DNA from: Euzebya tangerina
GTDB taxonomy: Bacteria; Actinomycetota; Nitriliruptoria; Euzebyales; Euzebyaceae
Assembly: GCF_003074135.1 (NCBI RefSeq)
Contig: NZ_PPDK01000001.1
Span: 1,426,001-1,490,000, forward strand
Direction: 5' to 3'
DNA length: 64,000 nucleotides
Shown: one piece after another, positions 15,895 to 23,734 of the stretch
How the letters are laid out: each line of letters starts with the position of its first letter
How positions within the stretch are numbered: position 1 is the first letter of the stretch
The notes under the pieces: model-generated
Database searches by the model: none
Told to the model about the DNA's origin: nothing
What the model saw: the letters and a program-made list of their open reading frames with translations, nothing else
Translations under genes and position numbers: made by a program

Positions 15895-15930
15895 GGAGGT
15901 GTCCCTCCATACCCCGCAGGCCCGCGGGGT
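15895..15930 (+). promoter_or_regulatory. Two tandem hairpins in the histidine kinase leader
   Basis: GGAGG-tgtc-CCTCC (15895-15908) and ACCCCGC-aggccc-GCGGGGT (15911-15930) form adjacent hairpins upstream of the likely TTG start at 15965. The first stem contains AGGAGGT, a perfect ribosome binding sequence, so folding would hide it. TTGACC (15883-15888) could be a -35 element. Confidence 0.4.
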
Positions 15931-15964
15931 CCAGCAGTCGACCAGAGACAAGGAGCGAGGAGCG

Positions 15965-18163
15965 TTGGTTCAGTCCCGAGGCGGTCTCCGGAACGCGCTG
16001 ATTCCAGCTCTCGTGGTGATCGTGGTCGTCCTGACGATCCTGACCGTCAACACCAGCAGGGCCGAGCAGGAGGAGTTCGACCGGGACATCGAGGCTGCGG
16101 TCGACCTCGTGGCGCAACGAGTCGATGCTCGGCTCCAACGCGGGGTGCTGGAGGCTGAAGCCCTGCGTGGCTTGTTCGCCGCCTCGGAGGAGGTGGAGGC
16201 GGATGAGTTCGCCGCCTACACCTCGTTGCTCTTCGACAGTGAGACGTTGGAGGGCGTCACGGCCCTCGGCTGGTCACCCCGGGTCCTGCGGGAGGACATC
16301 CCGGCGCTCGAAGCCACCGTCCGCACCGACACCAGCATCAACCCGGACGGCAACCCCACGTTCGAGGTGTTCCCGCCCGTGACGGACGTCGACGCCGACC
16401 CGGTGGTGTACGTGGCCCCGAACTCCAACTCGGCGGCCTGGGGCTTCAACCTGGCCTCCAATCCCTCGCGACGGGCCGCACTCGACGCCGCCCGCGACAC
16501 CGGGGAGGTGATCTCGACCGAGCCCCTCGTCCTGGTGCAGGAGGAGGCGGACAGCGCAGCCGTCATCCTCTACGCCGCGGTGTACGAGGGCGGGCGGACG
16601 CCCGCGACCGTTGCCGAACGGCAGGCTGCGTATCGGGGATCGGTCTCGGTGGTGCTCCGGAGCGTTGAGTTCATCGCGCCGGTGATCGCCGACCCGCGGA
16701 TCGAGGTCACGCTGTACGACGTCACGACTGCCGACGTCGCCGAGTCCGCAGCCCAGTCCCAGTCCGCAGCCGCCGATCTGACGCCCCAGGGGGTGGCGCC
16801 GGCGGCCATGCTGCTGCCCGCCTTCGATCCGGCCGGCCGCACCGCGATCGAGCGGGTCGTCGATGCGCCGGGCCGGGAGTGGATGTTGGTCGCCTCAGCG
16901 GTTGAGCCTCGACCGGCGGCCGTGGACGCGGGCATCCTGATGCCACGGCTCCTCCCGCTCCTCGCCGTCGTGGGGCTGTTCCTGATCCTCGGACGGTCGG
17001 AGCGACGGGCCCTGGACGAGGCGCAGGTCGCAGCCGAGGAGGTTCGGGCGTCCGAGCAACGCCTCGGCGCGCTGGTCGCGAGCTCGCCCGACGGGCTGCT
17101 GCTGCTCGACGCCGAGGGCGCGGTGCAGTTCGCCAGCAACGAAGCCGACCGCCTGCTGTCCTACCACGGGCAACCGGTCGTCGATACCAACATCGAAGCG
17201 CTGCTCTCATCCGGTCGGGGACCGGTGTTGGACCGGCTGCGCGACATGACCGACGGCCGGGTCGAGTTCGAGGGTCGTTCCCCGTCTGGCACCGGGATCG
17301 ACGTCACCGCGGTGGCCTTCGACGACGATCAGATCCTGGTGTCGGTGCGCGACGCCACGGCACGAATCCGGGCGTTCGACCTGATGGAACGCGCCGTCGT
17401 CCGGGAGCGGCAGGCAGCCGAGCGCGAGCGGGAGCTGGCGGCCTCCCGGCGGGCGTTGCTGTCGACGGTCTCCCACGAGCTGAAGACGCCGCTCACGGCC
17501 ATCCTGGGCTTCTCGAGCCTCCTCAACCAGCAGACGAAGGACGACAACCCGGTCGTCGGACAAGCCGCCAATCGGATCGTCCGGAACGCCAAGACGTTGG
17601 TCAGCCTGGTCGACGACCTGGTGGCGTTCTCCCGTCTCGAGCGTGATGACTTCGTGCTCGACCTGGCCGATGTCGACGCCTGCGCGCTGGTCGAGGACAT
17701 CGTCGAGTCGATGCGTCCGGTCCTCGACCAGCACCAGCTCACCGTGAGCGGGCAATCGGTGACGGCCGCGCTCGACCCCACCGCGGTCACGCGGATCATG
17801 TCGAACCTGTTGATCAACGCCGCTCGCTACACACCACCGGGGACCCATGTCGAGGTTGCGGTCGTACCGGATCGTGACGGCGTCCGGATCTCGGTGGACG
17901 ACAGTGGTCCGGGGGTTCCCGCCGACGAGCGGCAGCTGATCTTCGAGCGGTATCAGCGTGGCTCCGGTGGTGCTGCCGCCACCAGCGTCGGGACCGGAGT
18001 GGGCCTGTGGGTCGTCCGCGAACTGGCCCACCGGATGGGCGGCGACGTGGTGCTCGAGGACTCCCAACTGGGTGGGGCACGATTCGTCGTGCGGCTGGCG
18101 AGCACCCACGCCGGCATGTCGACCGACGCGCCCGATGGCCAGCCCGGGACGGTGCCGGTGTGA
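15965..18163 (+). CDS. Membrane histidine kinase with CHASE and PAS domains
   Basis: A 732-residue sensor kinase. A first membrane helix (about residues 10-31), an extracytoplasmic CHASE domain (about 50-290; contains LGWSPRVLRED and GFNLASNPSRR), a second helix (about 305-325), a PAS domain starting RLGALVASSPDGLLLLDAEG, a HisKA dimerisation helix with SHELKTPLTAILGF (phosphoacceptor His near residue 504), and a HATPase domain with N box NLLINAARY, G1 DDSGPGVP, and G2 GTGVGLWVV. CHASE domains sense small extracellular ligands. Start: TTG 15965 has AAGGAG 9 nt upstream; an alternative GTG at 15899 overlaps the AGGAGGT. The response regulator overlaps its stop by 4 nt. Confidence 0.9.
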   Translation: MVQSRGGLRNALIPALVVIVVVLTILTVNTSRAEQEEFDRDIEAAVDLVAQRVDARLQRGVLEAEALRGLFAASEEVEADEFAAYTSLLFDSETLEGVTALGWSPRVLREDIPALEATVRTDTSINPDGNPTFEVFPPVTDVDADPVVYVAPNSNSAAWGFNLASNPSRRAALDAARDTGEVISTEPLVLVQEEADSAAVILYAAVYEGGRTPATVAERQAAYRGSVSVVLRSVEFIAPVIADPRIEVTLYDVTTADVAESAAQSQSAAADLTPQGVAPAAMLLPAFDPAGRTAIERVVDAPGREWMLVASAVEPRPAAVDAGILMPRLLPLLAVVGLFLILGRSERRALDEAQVAAEEVRASEQRLGALVASSPDGLLLLDAEGAVQFASNEADRLLSYHGQPVVDTNIEALLSSGRGPVLDRLRDMTDGRVEFEGRSPSGTGIDVTAVAFDDDQILVSVRDATARIRAFDLMERAVVRERQAAERERELAASRRALLSTVSHELKTPLTAILGFSSLLNQQTKDDNPVVGQAANRIVRNAKTLVSLVDDLVAFSRLERDDFVLDLADVDACALVEDIVESMRPVLDQHQLTVSGQSVTAALDPTAVTRIMSNLLINAARYTPPGTHVEVAVVPDRDGVRISVDDSGPGVPADERQLIFERYQRGSGGAAATSVGTGVGLWVVRELAHRMGGDVVLEDSQLGGARFVVRLASTHAGMSTDAPDGQPGTVPV

Positions 18164-18528
18164 GCGACAGGCGCGTCCTCATCGCCGATGACACCGAGGA
18201 CATGCGCGCACTGGTCAGCATCGTCCTGCTCGGCGCCGGCGTGACCATCGTCGGTCAGGGCAAGGATGGCAACGAGGCTCTGGAGCTGTGGCGCACCTCG
18301 CGACCGCCGAGGCTCCACGCCGTCATCCTGGACCAGCGCATGCCCGGCCGCACCGGACTCGAGGTGGCTGAGGAGATCCTGGCCGAGGACCCCGAGCAGC
18401 GCATCATCCTCCTCTCCGCGCACGTCGACCCGGAGATGACCGCGGCCGCCGAGGCCCTCGGCATCACCGCCGTGGTGCCCAAGGAGGACATCCTGGGGCT
18501 GCCGGAGCACCTCGCGTTCCCCGGCTGA
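18160..18528 (+). CDS. Single-domain response regulator (receiver only)
   Basis: A 122-residue stand-alone receiver. The acidic pair is in LIADDTEDMR, the phosphoacceptor Asp in VILDQRMPGRTG, the Ser switch in ILLSAHVD and the conserved Lys in VVPKED. There is no DNA-binding or enzymatic output domain, so it must work through a partner protein, as CheY or SpoIIAA-type phospho-switches do. GTGA overlap with the histidine kinase gene makes the two a cognate pair. The Tad pilus operon starts 78 bp downstream on the same strand behind its own promoter-like box, so control of piliation by this pair is possible but unproven. Confidence 0.92.
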   Translation: MSDRRVLIADDTEDMRALVSIVLLGAGVTIVGQGKDGNEALELWRTSRPPRLHAVILDQRMPGRTGLEVAEEILAEDPEQRIILLSAHVDPEMTAAAEALGITAVVPKEDILGLPEHLAFPG

Positions 18529-18606
18529 CGCGCTCGCACCACGGTTGTCCACAGGGCAGCCGAATTGCCTCTCGGGGGCCGGCCGCCCTTCCGTACTGTC
18601 CCGGTC

Positions 18607-19497
18607 GTGCGTCGCGAAGCCCTCCCCGTTGCCGTCCGCCTGGCCGACCAGGTCCTCCTGGCCGAGGTCACCGCCTACGTCGAGGCCCATCTCGGTTGGC
18701 AGGTCGTCGACCACGGGCCACACCTACCCGCGCGGCTGTGCCTGGCCGACCGGCCGCAGCCAGATCTACCAACCATTGCCGTCGCCGTCCCGGGCACCGA
18801 TCCTCGTCCCCTCCTTCGGGCCGGGGTGCGCGACGTGGTGCTGTGGCCCGACGAACAGGGTCGTCTGGCCGATCTGGTCCCCGATGATCCGGTCGGCCGT
18901 CCCGCCGACCAGGTCGTCGTGGTGGCCGGACTGGCTTCGCGTGTCGGGACCACGACGGTGGCCCTCGCCCTCGGTGCCTGCGCCGCCTGGCGGGGTCGGC
19001 GCGTCGTCGTGGCCACCTCCACACACGGTCGAGCCCTGGTGGGTCCACTGGAGGCCGGGGCGGTGCCCGGTGTCGGGGAGGTGCCAGGCATCCCTGGCCT
19101 GGCCGTGCAGGTCGGCCTGGGCACCCCGCCAGGCCCCAGCAGCCTCTCGGGCACAGGCAGTCCCCCGCGTCCCCACCTCATGGTCGTCGACCGTGGCGTG
19201 TCCACGGGTGCCCACATCGCCGTTGCAGTCCCGGACCGGCTGTGTGCGGAGCAGATCGAGCAGCTGACGCCCAGCTGCACCCTGGTGCTCCGCGGCCGGG
19301 GTGGCTTGCGTGAGGCGGAGATCCGGCGCCTGTTCGACGGCCGCTCGGGCGTGGTGCTGGAGGAGTCCTTCCGCGTCGCCAGAGCGGGCTTCCAGCGGCG
19401 TGTGCCCATCGGGCTGCCCGGCCGGTACGTGGACGGTGTGACCGAGGCGCTCGGGTCGGCCACCGGAGCCATCGCGCCCCGGACGGCGGCGGCGTGA
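18607..19497 (+). CDS. TadZ/CpaE-like pilus localisation ATPase
   Basis: 296 residues: an N-terminal degenerate receiver-like part (about 1-95) and a C-terminal MinD/ParA-like fold with a deviant P-loop, GLASRVGTTTVALALG (about 110-125), where the usual Gly-Lys is replaced by Arg-Val-Gly. TadZ/CpaE proteins place Tad pilus machines in the cell and often have such weakened Walker motifs. Its position as first gene of the pilus operon supports the call. GTG start at 18607 with TACTGT (18594-18599) 7 nt upstream and no ribosome binding site, so the operon message is probably leaderless. The stop overlaps the TadA start (GTGA). Confidence 0.8.
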   Translation: MRREALPVAVRLADQVLLAEVTAYVEAHLGWQVVDHGPHLPARLCLADRPQPDLPTIAVAVPGTDPRPLLRAGVRDVVLWPDEQGRLADLVPDDPVGRPADQVVVVAGLASRVGTTTVALALGACAAWRGRRVVVATSTHGRALVGPLEAGAVPGVGEVPGIPGLAVQVGLGTPPGPSSLSGTGSPPRPHLMVVDRGVSTGAHIAVAVPDRLCAEQIEQLTPSCTLVLRGRGGLREAEIRRLFDGRSGVVLEESFRVARAGFQRRVPIGLPGRYVDGVTEALGSATGAIAPRTAAA

Positions 19498-20618
19498 CCG
19501 ACACGGCAGCCACCGACCCCGCCCTGGTCACCCGGATCCGCAGTCGGCTGTCGATAGCCCGCACGGGCTCAGCGCCTGGTCCGCAGACACCGGCGGGGAC
19601 GCGAGCTGCGGTCGCGGCCGCGCTGGCGGAGGAGGGGGTGACCGATCCAGCGGTGCTGCCCACGTTGGTCCGCGACATCGCCGACCAGGTCGCGGGTCTG
19701 GGACCACTCGAGCGGCTGCTGCGGACGCCGGGCGTCTCCGACGTCATGGTCAACGCCCCGAATGATGTGTGGATCGAGCGGGACGGGCGGCTGGAACGCA
19801 TCGACCTGGGTCTCGCCTCGCGCGCGGACCTGCTCGATGCCGTCAGGCGGGTCATCGCCACACGAGGAGGCCGTCTGGACCGGGCCCACCCGTTCGTCGA
19901 CACCCAACTGGCCGACGGCAGCCGCCTGCACGCGGTCATCGAGCCGATCGTGCCAGCCGGGCCCGTGGTCACCATCCGGCGCTTCGACCGACGGCAGCTG
20001 GGGTGGGCCGATCTGGAGCACTCCGGTGCGGTCCCCGGTCCCGCCGCAGCGATCCTGCGCCAGCTCGTCGCGGAGCGCCGCGGACTCGTCGTCTGCGGGC
20101 GAACCGGTGTCGGCAAGACCACGCTGCTGCAGTTGCTGCTGGGCCAGGTGAGCCACAGCGAACGGGTGGTCCTCATCGAGGACGCCCCCGAACTGCAACC
20201 CGCCACCGCCCATCTCGTCCGGCTGCAGACCCGTCCTGCCAGCGCCGAGGGAGCCGGCGAGATCGACGCCGGCACGCTGGTCCGCCAGGCGCTGCGCATG
20301 CGGCCTGACCGCATCGTCGTGGGAGAGGTACGAGGCCGCGAGATCGCCGACGTCCTGCAGGCGCTGGTGACCGGCCACGAAGGCTGCATGACGACCGTGC
20401 ACGCCAGCTCGGCCGAGGAGGCGCTGGTCCGACTGGAGGGGCTGGCGCTGTTGGCAGGCCTCCCCCTCGCGGCGGCCAGAGCGCAGATCGCGGCGGCCGT
20501 GGACGCGGTGGTGGCACTGGGTCGCGACCAGGAGGGCCGACGCGGTGTGACCCAGATCGCAGCGATTCGGTCCGACGGCGATCGTCCGACCGCGACACCG
20601 CTCTGGGAGCGGCAGTGA
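19494..20618 (+). CDS. tadA: Tad pilus assembly ATPase TadA/CpaF
   Basis: A 374-residue type II/IV secretion ATPase that powers pilin assembly at the cytosolic face. An N-terminal domain (GLGPLERLLRTPGVSDVMVN) precedes the RecA-like core: Walker A CGRTGVGKTTLLQLLL (about residues 200-215), Asp box VLIEDAPEL, Walker B RPDRIVVGEVRGREI, and the His box GHEGCMTTVHASS. All catalytic motifs are intact. The GTG overlaps the TadZ-like stop and the gene's own stop overlaps the next start, so stoichiometry is set by translational coupling. Confidence 0.94.
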   Translation: MTDTAATDPALVTRIRSRLSIARTGSAPGPQTPAGTRAAVAAALAEEGVTDPAVLPTLVRDIADQVAGLGPLERLLRTPGVSDVMVNAPNDVWIERDGRLERIDLGLASRADLLDAVRRVIATRGGRLDRAHPFVDTQLADGSRLHAVIEPIVPAGPVVTIRRFDRRQLGWADLEHSGAVPGPAAAILRQLVAERRGLVVCGRTGVGKTTLLQLLLGQVSHSERVVLIEDAPELQPATAHLVRLQTRPASAEGAGEIDAGTLVRQALRMRPDRIVVGEVRGREIADVLQALVTGHEGCMTTVHASSAEEALVRLEGLALLAGLPLAAARAQIAAAVDAVVALGRDQEGRRGVTQIAAIRSDGDRPTATPLWERQ

Positions 20619-21796
20619 CCACGCTGCTGCGACGCGCAGGTGCAGGAGACGCCGATCTGGCCCAGGCCGACGTCCTGGTGGTGCAGGCCGTCCTGGCCGC
20701 CGGTGCGTCACCACTCGAGGCCCTCCGCGAGGTGGACCATCCCGTCATCCGGGATGCTGTCGCTGCCGTCGATGCCGGTGGCTCCCTCGGCGAGTGGCTG
20801 GCCGCAGACGATGGCGACGCACCGCGAGCCCCGGCGGCCGTGTCGTTGGTCCGGGCTCTCTCGCTCAGCGACAGACTCGGGTCGGCGGCCGGACCGGCGG
20901 CCGACGCGGTCCTCGACGGCCTTGCGGCAGCAGAGCGCGGTCGGCGCCTGACCCGGACGCGGTCGGCCCAGGCGGTGCACAGCGCCCGGTTCCTGATCGG
21001 GCTGCCACCCGTCGCCGGTCTGGGTCTCCTCGTACTCGATCCTGCGGTTCGGCAGTTCTGGCTGGCCGGCTCGGGCCTGCTCATCGTGCTCGTCGCGATC
21101 GTCCTGATCGGCAGCGCCCTGCTCTGGATTCGGCGGCTCCTGGCCCACGTCGCCGACGCCGCCGGGAATGTGGACCCGCTGGCCGACACGACCGCGAAGC
21201 CAGCCCGGGCGGCCGCCACCGTGACCGTCGCCGTGGTCGGAGCGGTGGCCGGCGGCGTTCTGGTCGGGCTGCTCGGTGCCGCGGTGGTGTGGGCAACAGC
21301 ACCACACCTCCGACAGCGCCTGGTCCAGCCGGCGGAGGAGGCATGGCCGACCCTGTCACCCGCCGACGCCCGGCAGTTGCCGACCGTGGAGGCCATCGAG
21401 TTGTTGGCCCTGGCCCTGTCCAGCTCCGCCCCGCTGCCAACGGCCTGTGCCCTGGTCGGAGAAGCCTGCGCGGGCCCAACCGGGCGGGTCTTCGACCGGG
21501 TGGCCGCCGGACTGCACATGGGCGCCGATCCGGATGAGGCATTCCCCGAACCGCTCGCCGAGGTGGCACGCCTCCTGTCACTGACCCGTCGCTGGGGTGC
21601 CCCGAGCGCGAAGGCACTGCGCCTGCTGGCAGCAGATCTTCGAACTCGGGCCGCGTCAGCGGCGGAGGAGGCCGCCGAACGGCTCGCCGTCCGGCTGGTC
21701 TTCCCCACAACCCTGCTGCTCGTACCGGCCTTCGGGCTGCTGGTCGTCGTCCCGCTTGCGGTGTCGATGCTCAGCGGTCTGCAGCTCGGCGGGTAG
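20615..21796 (+). CDS. Fused TadB/TadC-type pilus inner-membrane platform protein
   Basis: 393 residues. Tad systems normally use two T2SSF proteins, TadB and TadC. Here one reading frame holds two half-units: a soluble helical segment (about 15-115) followed by two membrane helices (about 122-165), then another membrane helix (about 196-222), a second soluble T2SSF-like segment (about 245-355, with TVEAIELLALALSSSAPLP), and a final helix pair (about 362-385). This looks like a trimmed TadB joined to TadC. It would form the platform on which TadA turns. The GTG overlaps the tadA stop. Confidence 0.8.
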   Translation: MTTLLRRAGAGDADLAQADVLVVQAVLAAGASPLEALREVDHPVIRDAVAAVDAGGSLGEWLAADDGDAPRAPAAVSLVRALSLSDRLGSAAGPAADAVLDGLAAAERGRRLTRTRSAQAVHSARFLIGLPPVAGLGLLVLDPAVRQFWLAGSGLLIVLVAIVLIGSALLWIRRLLAHVADAAGNVDPLADTTAKPARAAATVTVAVVGAVAGGVLVGLLGAAVVWATAPHLRQRLVQPAEEAWPTLSPADARQLPTVEAIELLALALSSSAPLPTACALVGEACAGPTGRVFDRVAAGLHMGADPDEAFPEPLAEVARLLSLTRRWGAPSAKALRLLAADLRTRAASAAEEAAERLAVRLVFPTTLLLVPAFGLLVVVPLAVSMLSGLQLGG

Positions 21797-21825
21797 CCAC
21801 TCGAACCCAACACGAAGGAGCTCTC

Positions 21826-22080
21826 ATGAACACCACCACCGCCATTCCAACGACCGGCGCCCCGACCGCAAGTGCAGGCGTCGCCGACCGGCTGCGGGCC
21901 GTTCACACCGACGAGACCGGATCCCAGGCCATGGAGTACGGCGCGCTCGCGGCCGGCGGCTGCGGCCTCATCGGGGTGCTGGTCCAGCTGCTGTCATCCG
22001 ACACGGTGCAGGACCGGCTCTCCGGTGTCGTGACCGGCGTCATCGATCAGCTGGGCACCATGCTCGGCGGGATCTTCTGA
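21826..22080 (+). CDS. Flp-type major pilin precursor
   Basis: An 84-residue prepilin: a polar 33-residue leader, then the processing site ETG-SQAMEYGALAAGG with Glu at +5 and Tyr at +6 as in Flp pilins, followed by a hydrophobic helix (GCGLIGVLVQLLSS) and a short C-terminal amphipathic tail. A prepilin peptidase must cut after the Gly, but none is encoded in this window. Unlike the overlapped genes before it, this gene has a 29-nt gap and a strong ribosome binding site (AAGGAG, 21814-21819, 6 nt from ATG), consistent with higher pilin production. Confidence 0.9.
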   Translation: MNTTTAIPTTGAPTASAGVADRLRAVHTDETGSQAMEYGALAAGGCGLIGVLVQLLSSDTVQDRLSGVVTGVIDQLGTMLGGIF

Positions 22081-22097
22081 GCCGGTCTGCATCAGCC

Positions 22098-22493
22098 GTG
22101 GTACCCGCCCCGTCCCGACCGGGTCGTGGGCGGGTGCCCGCGAGTTCTAGCGGGCACGACGAGGGCGCCCAAGCCATCGAGTTCGCGCTGGTGATGCCAC
22201 TCGTCGCCGTGGCGGCGGCCGTGATCATCGGCCTCGGCCAGCTGGTCATGCTGCAACTCGGCTTGCACCAGACCTCGGTGGCGGGTGCCCGCCTCGCCGC
22301 GGTGTCCGACGATGCCACCGTGCTGGCCCAGCTGGACCTGCCAGCGCACACCGTGGTCCAGATCACCCCGCCGTCCGGCGAGCGGGCCGTCGGCGACATG
22401 GTCGTGGTACGGATCGAGCGGACACTCGACCTGCCCGGCGGCTCCCGGACCGTCGGGGCCGCAGCGGCCTTCCGCACCGAGGTGGTCCCGTGA
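22098..22493 (+). CDS. TadE-like minor pseudopilin
   Basis: About 131 residues. After a 30-residue basic leader comes DEGAQAIEFALVMPLVAVAA, the TadE processing and hydrophobic segment with Glu at +5, then a small extracytoplasmic domain (HQTSVAGARLAAVSDD, ending in VGAAAAFRTEVVP). TadE proteins are processed like pilins and help initiate the Flp fibre. The GTG at 22098 is the first usable start after the pilin gene; a second GTG at 22134 is possible. The stop is overlapped by the next gene. Confidence 0.85.
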   Translation: MVPAPSRPGRGRVPASSSGHDEGAQAIEFALVMPLVAVAAAVIIGLGQLVMLQLGLHQTSVAGARLAAVSDDATVLAQLDLPAHTVVQITPPSGERAVGDMVVVRIERTLDLPGGSRTVGAAAAFRTEVVP

Positions 22494-22891
22494 TGCCGAC
22501 GGTGGCCCGGCGCGCGAACCCGGCCGACGGCGGCGCCGCCGGCCTGCTGACGATCCTCACCACGCTGATCAGCGGGACGGTGGTGGTGGCCGTGGTGCTC
22601 AGCCTCGCGACGGCCGCTGCGGCCGCGGGACGGGCCCGTGCAGCCGCCGACGCGGCCGCCTTGGCGATCCTGTCCGGCTCGCCGCTGGCCGGTGGTGACG
22701 GCTCGCCGGCACGTGACGCGGGAGAGATCGTTGCCCGGGCAGCCGACGTCACCATCGTCTCCCTGGACCAGGCAGACTGGCCGCTGGCCGTCCACGTGGT
22801 CACCGAGATCGACGTCCCGCTGATCCCCTGGATGCCGCGCGTGCTGCAGGCCCGCGGATCGGCTGCCCTCGACCCACCTGATCCGCCTTGA
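22490..22891 (+). CDS. TadE/TadG-like helicase-adjacent pseudopilin (Rv3654c-type)
   Basis: A 133-residue small membrane-anchored protein: short leader, GGAAGLLTILTTLISGTVVV hydrophobic segment, an Ala-rich helix (ATAAAAAGRARAAADAAALA) and a short extracytoplasmic tail. It resembles the actinobacterial Rv3654c family found last in TadE clusters. Unlike its neighbours it lacks Glu at +5 after the Gly, so it may not be inserted into the fibre in the same way. GTG at 22490 and ATG at 22493 are adjacent in-frame starts overlapping the preceding TGA. Confidence 0.8.
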   Translation: MMPTVARRANPADGGAAGLLTILTTLISGTVVVAVVLSLATAAAAAGRARAAADAAALAILSGSPLAGGDGSPARDAGEIVARAADVTIVSLDQADWPLAVHVVTEIDVPLIPWMPRVLQARGSAALDPPDPP

Positions 22892-22945
22892 CCGACGCTA
22901 CGCTCGGTGGCTGGACCGTCAGGTGCTCGCGCGGCCCGTTCAACC

Positions 22946-23734
22946 ATGACCCAGCCGACCGGACTTCTGCAACCCGACCCCGTCGGCCGGGACGTCGGCG
23001 GCACGACGCTGATCGGGTACCTGTTGGACGCAGCCCGACTTCGACCCGCCGGCCGCAGGCTGTTGACCCTCTTCAGTCTGGCCCTGTTCATGGTGGGCCT
23101 GAGCGTCTTCGCATTCCCGCTCACCACCGACATCTACACGACCCAGCTGGTCCAACGACCCCTGGCCGACCAGTTCACCTCACCGGAGATCGTCGAGCGG
23201 TACACCACACGCACGATCCAGACCGGGGACCCCCTGACCCAGATGGTCATTCCCGCGCTGGACGTCGATGTCGTGGTGGTGGAGGGCACCTCACCAGCCG
23301 CCCTCCGAGCCGGCGCCGGCCACTACCCGAACACCCCGCTGCCCGGTGAGGAGGGCAACGTGGCCATCGCCGGACACCGGACCACCTACGGCAAGCCGCT
23401 CAACGAACTCGACCTGCTCGACGTCGGCGAGGAGATCCAGCTGGTCACGCCACTGTCGATCCACACCTATCGGGTGGTCGCGGCACCAGCCGACTCCGGG
23501 AGGCGCTGTGCCAACGATGCCTGCTGGATCGTCGACCCCGATCAGTGGGAGGTCGTTGCACCGCTGGACGGCGCGATGCTGACCCTGACCACCTGCCACC
23601 CCAAGAACTCCTTCGCCGAACGGCTCATCCTCCGAGCCGAACTCGTCGGGAGCGAACCCCGGGTCTTCGACGACGAGGGCACCCCGCTGCCCGTGGACCA
23701 GACCGCCGCCGCCGCTGAGGTCAGGCGATCATGA
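22946..23734 (+). CDS. Class E-like sortase
   Basis: A 262-residue membrane transpeptidase. One N-terminal helix (about residues 39-60, LLTLFSLALFMVGLSVFAFPL), then a sortase barrel beginning MVIPALDVDVVVVEGTS. Catalytic residues: His144 in IAGHRTTYG, Cys217 in TLTTCHPKN, Arg226 in AERLIL. The motif GEEGNVAIAGHRTTYGKP is typical of actinobacterial class E sortases, which attach housekeeping proteins to peptidoglycan. It follows the pilus operon by 54 bp on the same strand; TACGCT (22899-22904) may be its own -10 box, with a leader of about 35 nt. Its stop overlaps the next gene, a likely substrate. Confidence 0.9.
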   Translation: MTQPTGLLQPDPVGRDVGGTTLIGYLLDAARLRPAGRRLLTLFSLALFMVGLSVFAFPLTTDIYTTQLVQRPLADQFTSPEIVERYTTRTIQTGDPLTQMVIPALDVDVVVVEGTSPAALRAGAGHYPNTPLPGEEGNVAIAGHRTTYGKPLNELDLLDVGEEIQLVTPLSIHTYRVVAAPADSGRRCANDACWIVDPDQWEVVAPLDGAMLTLTTCHPKNSFAERLILRAELVGSEPRVFDDEGTPLPVDQTAAAAEVRRS

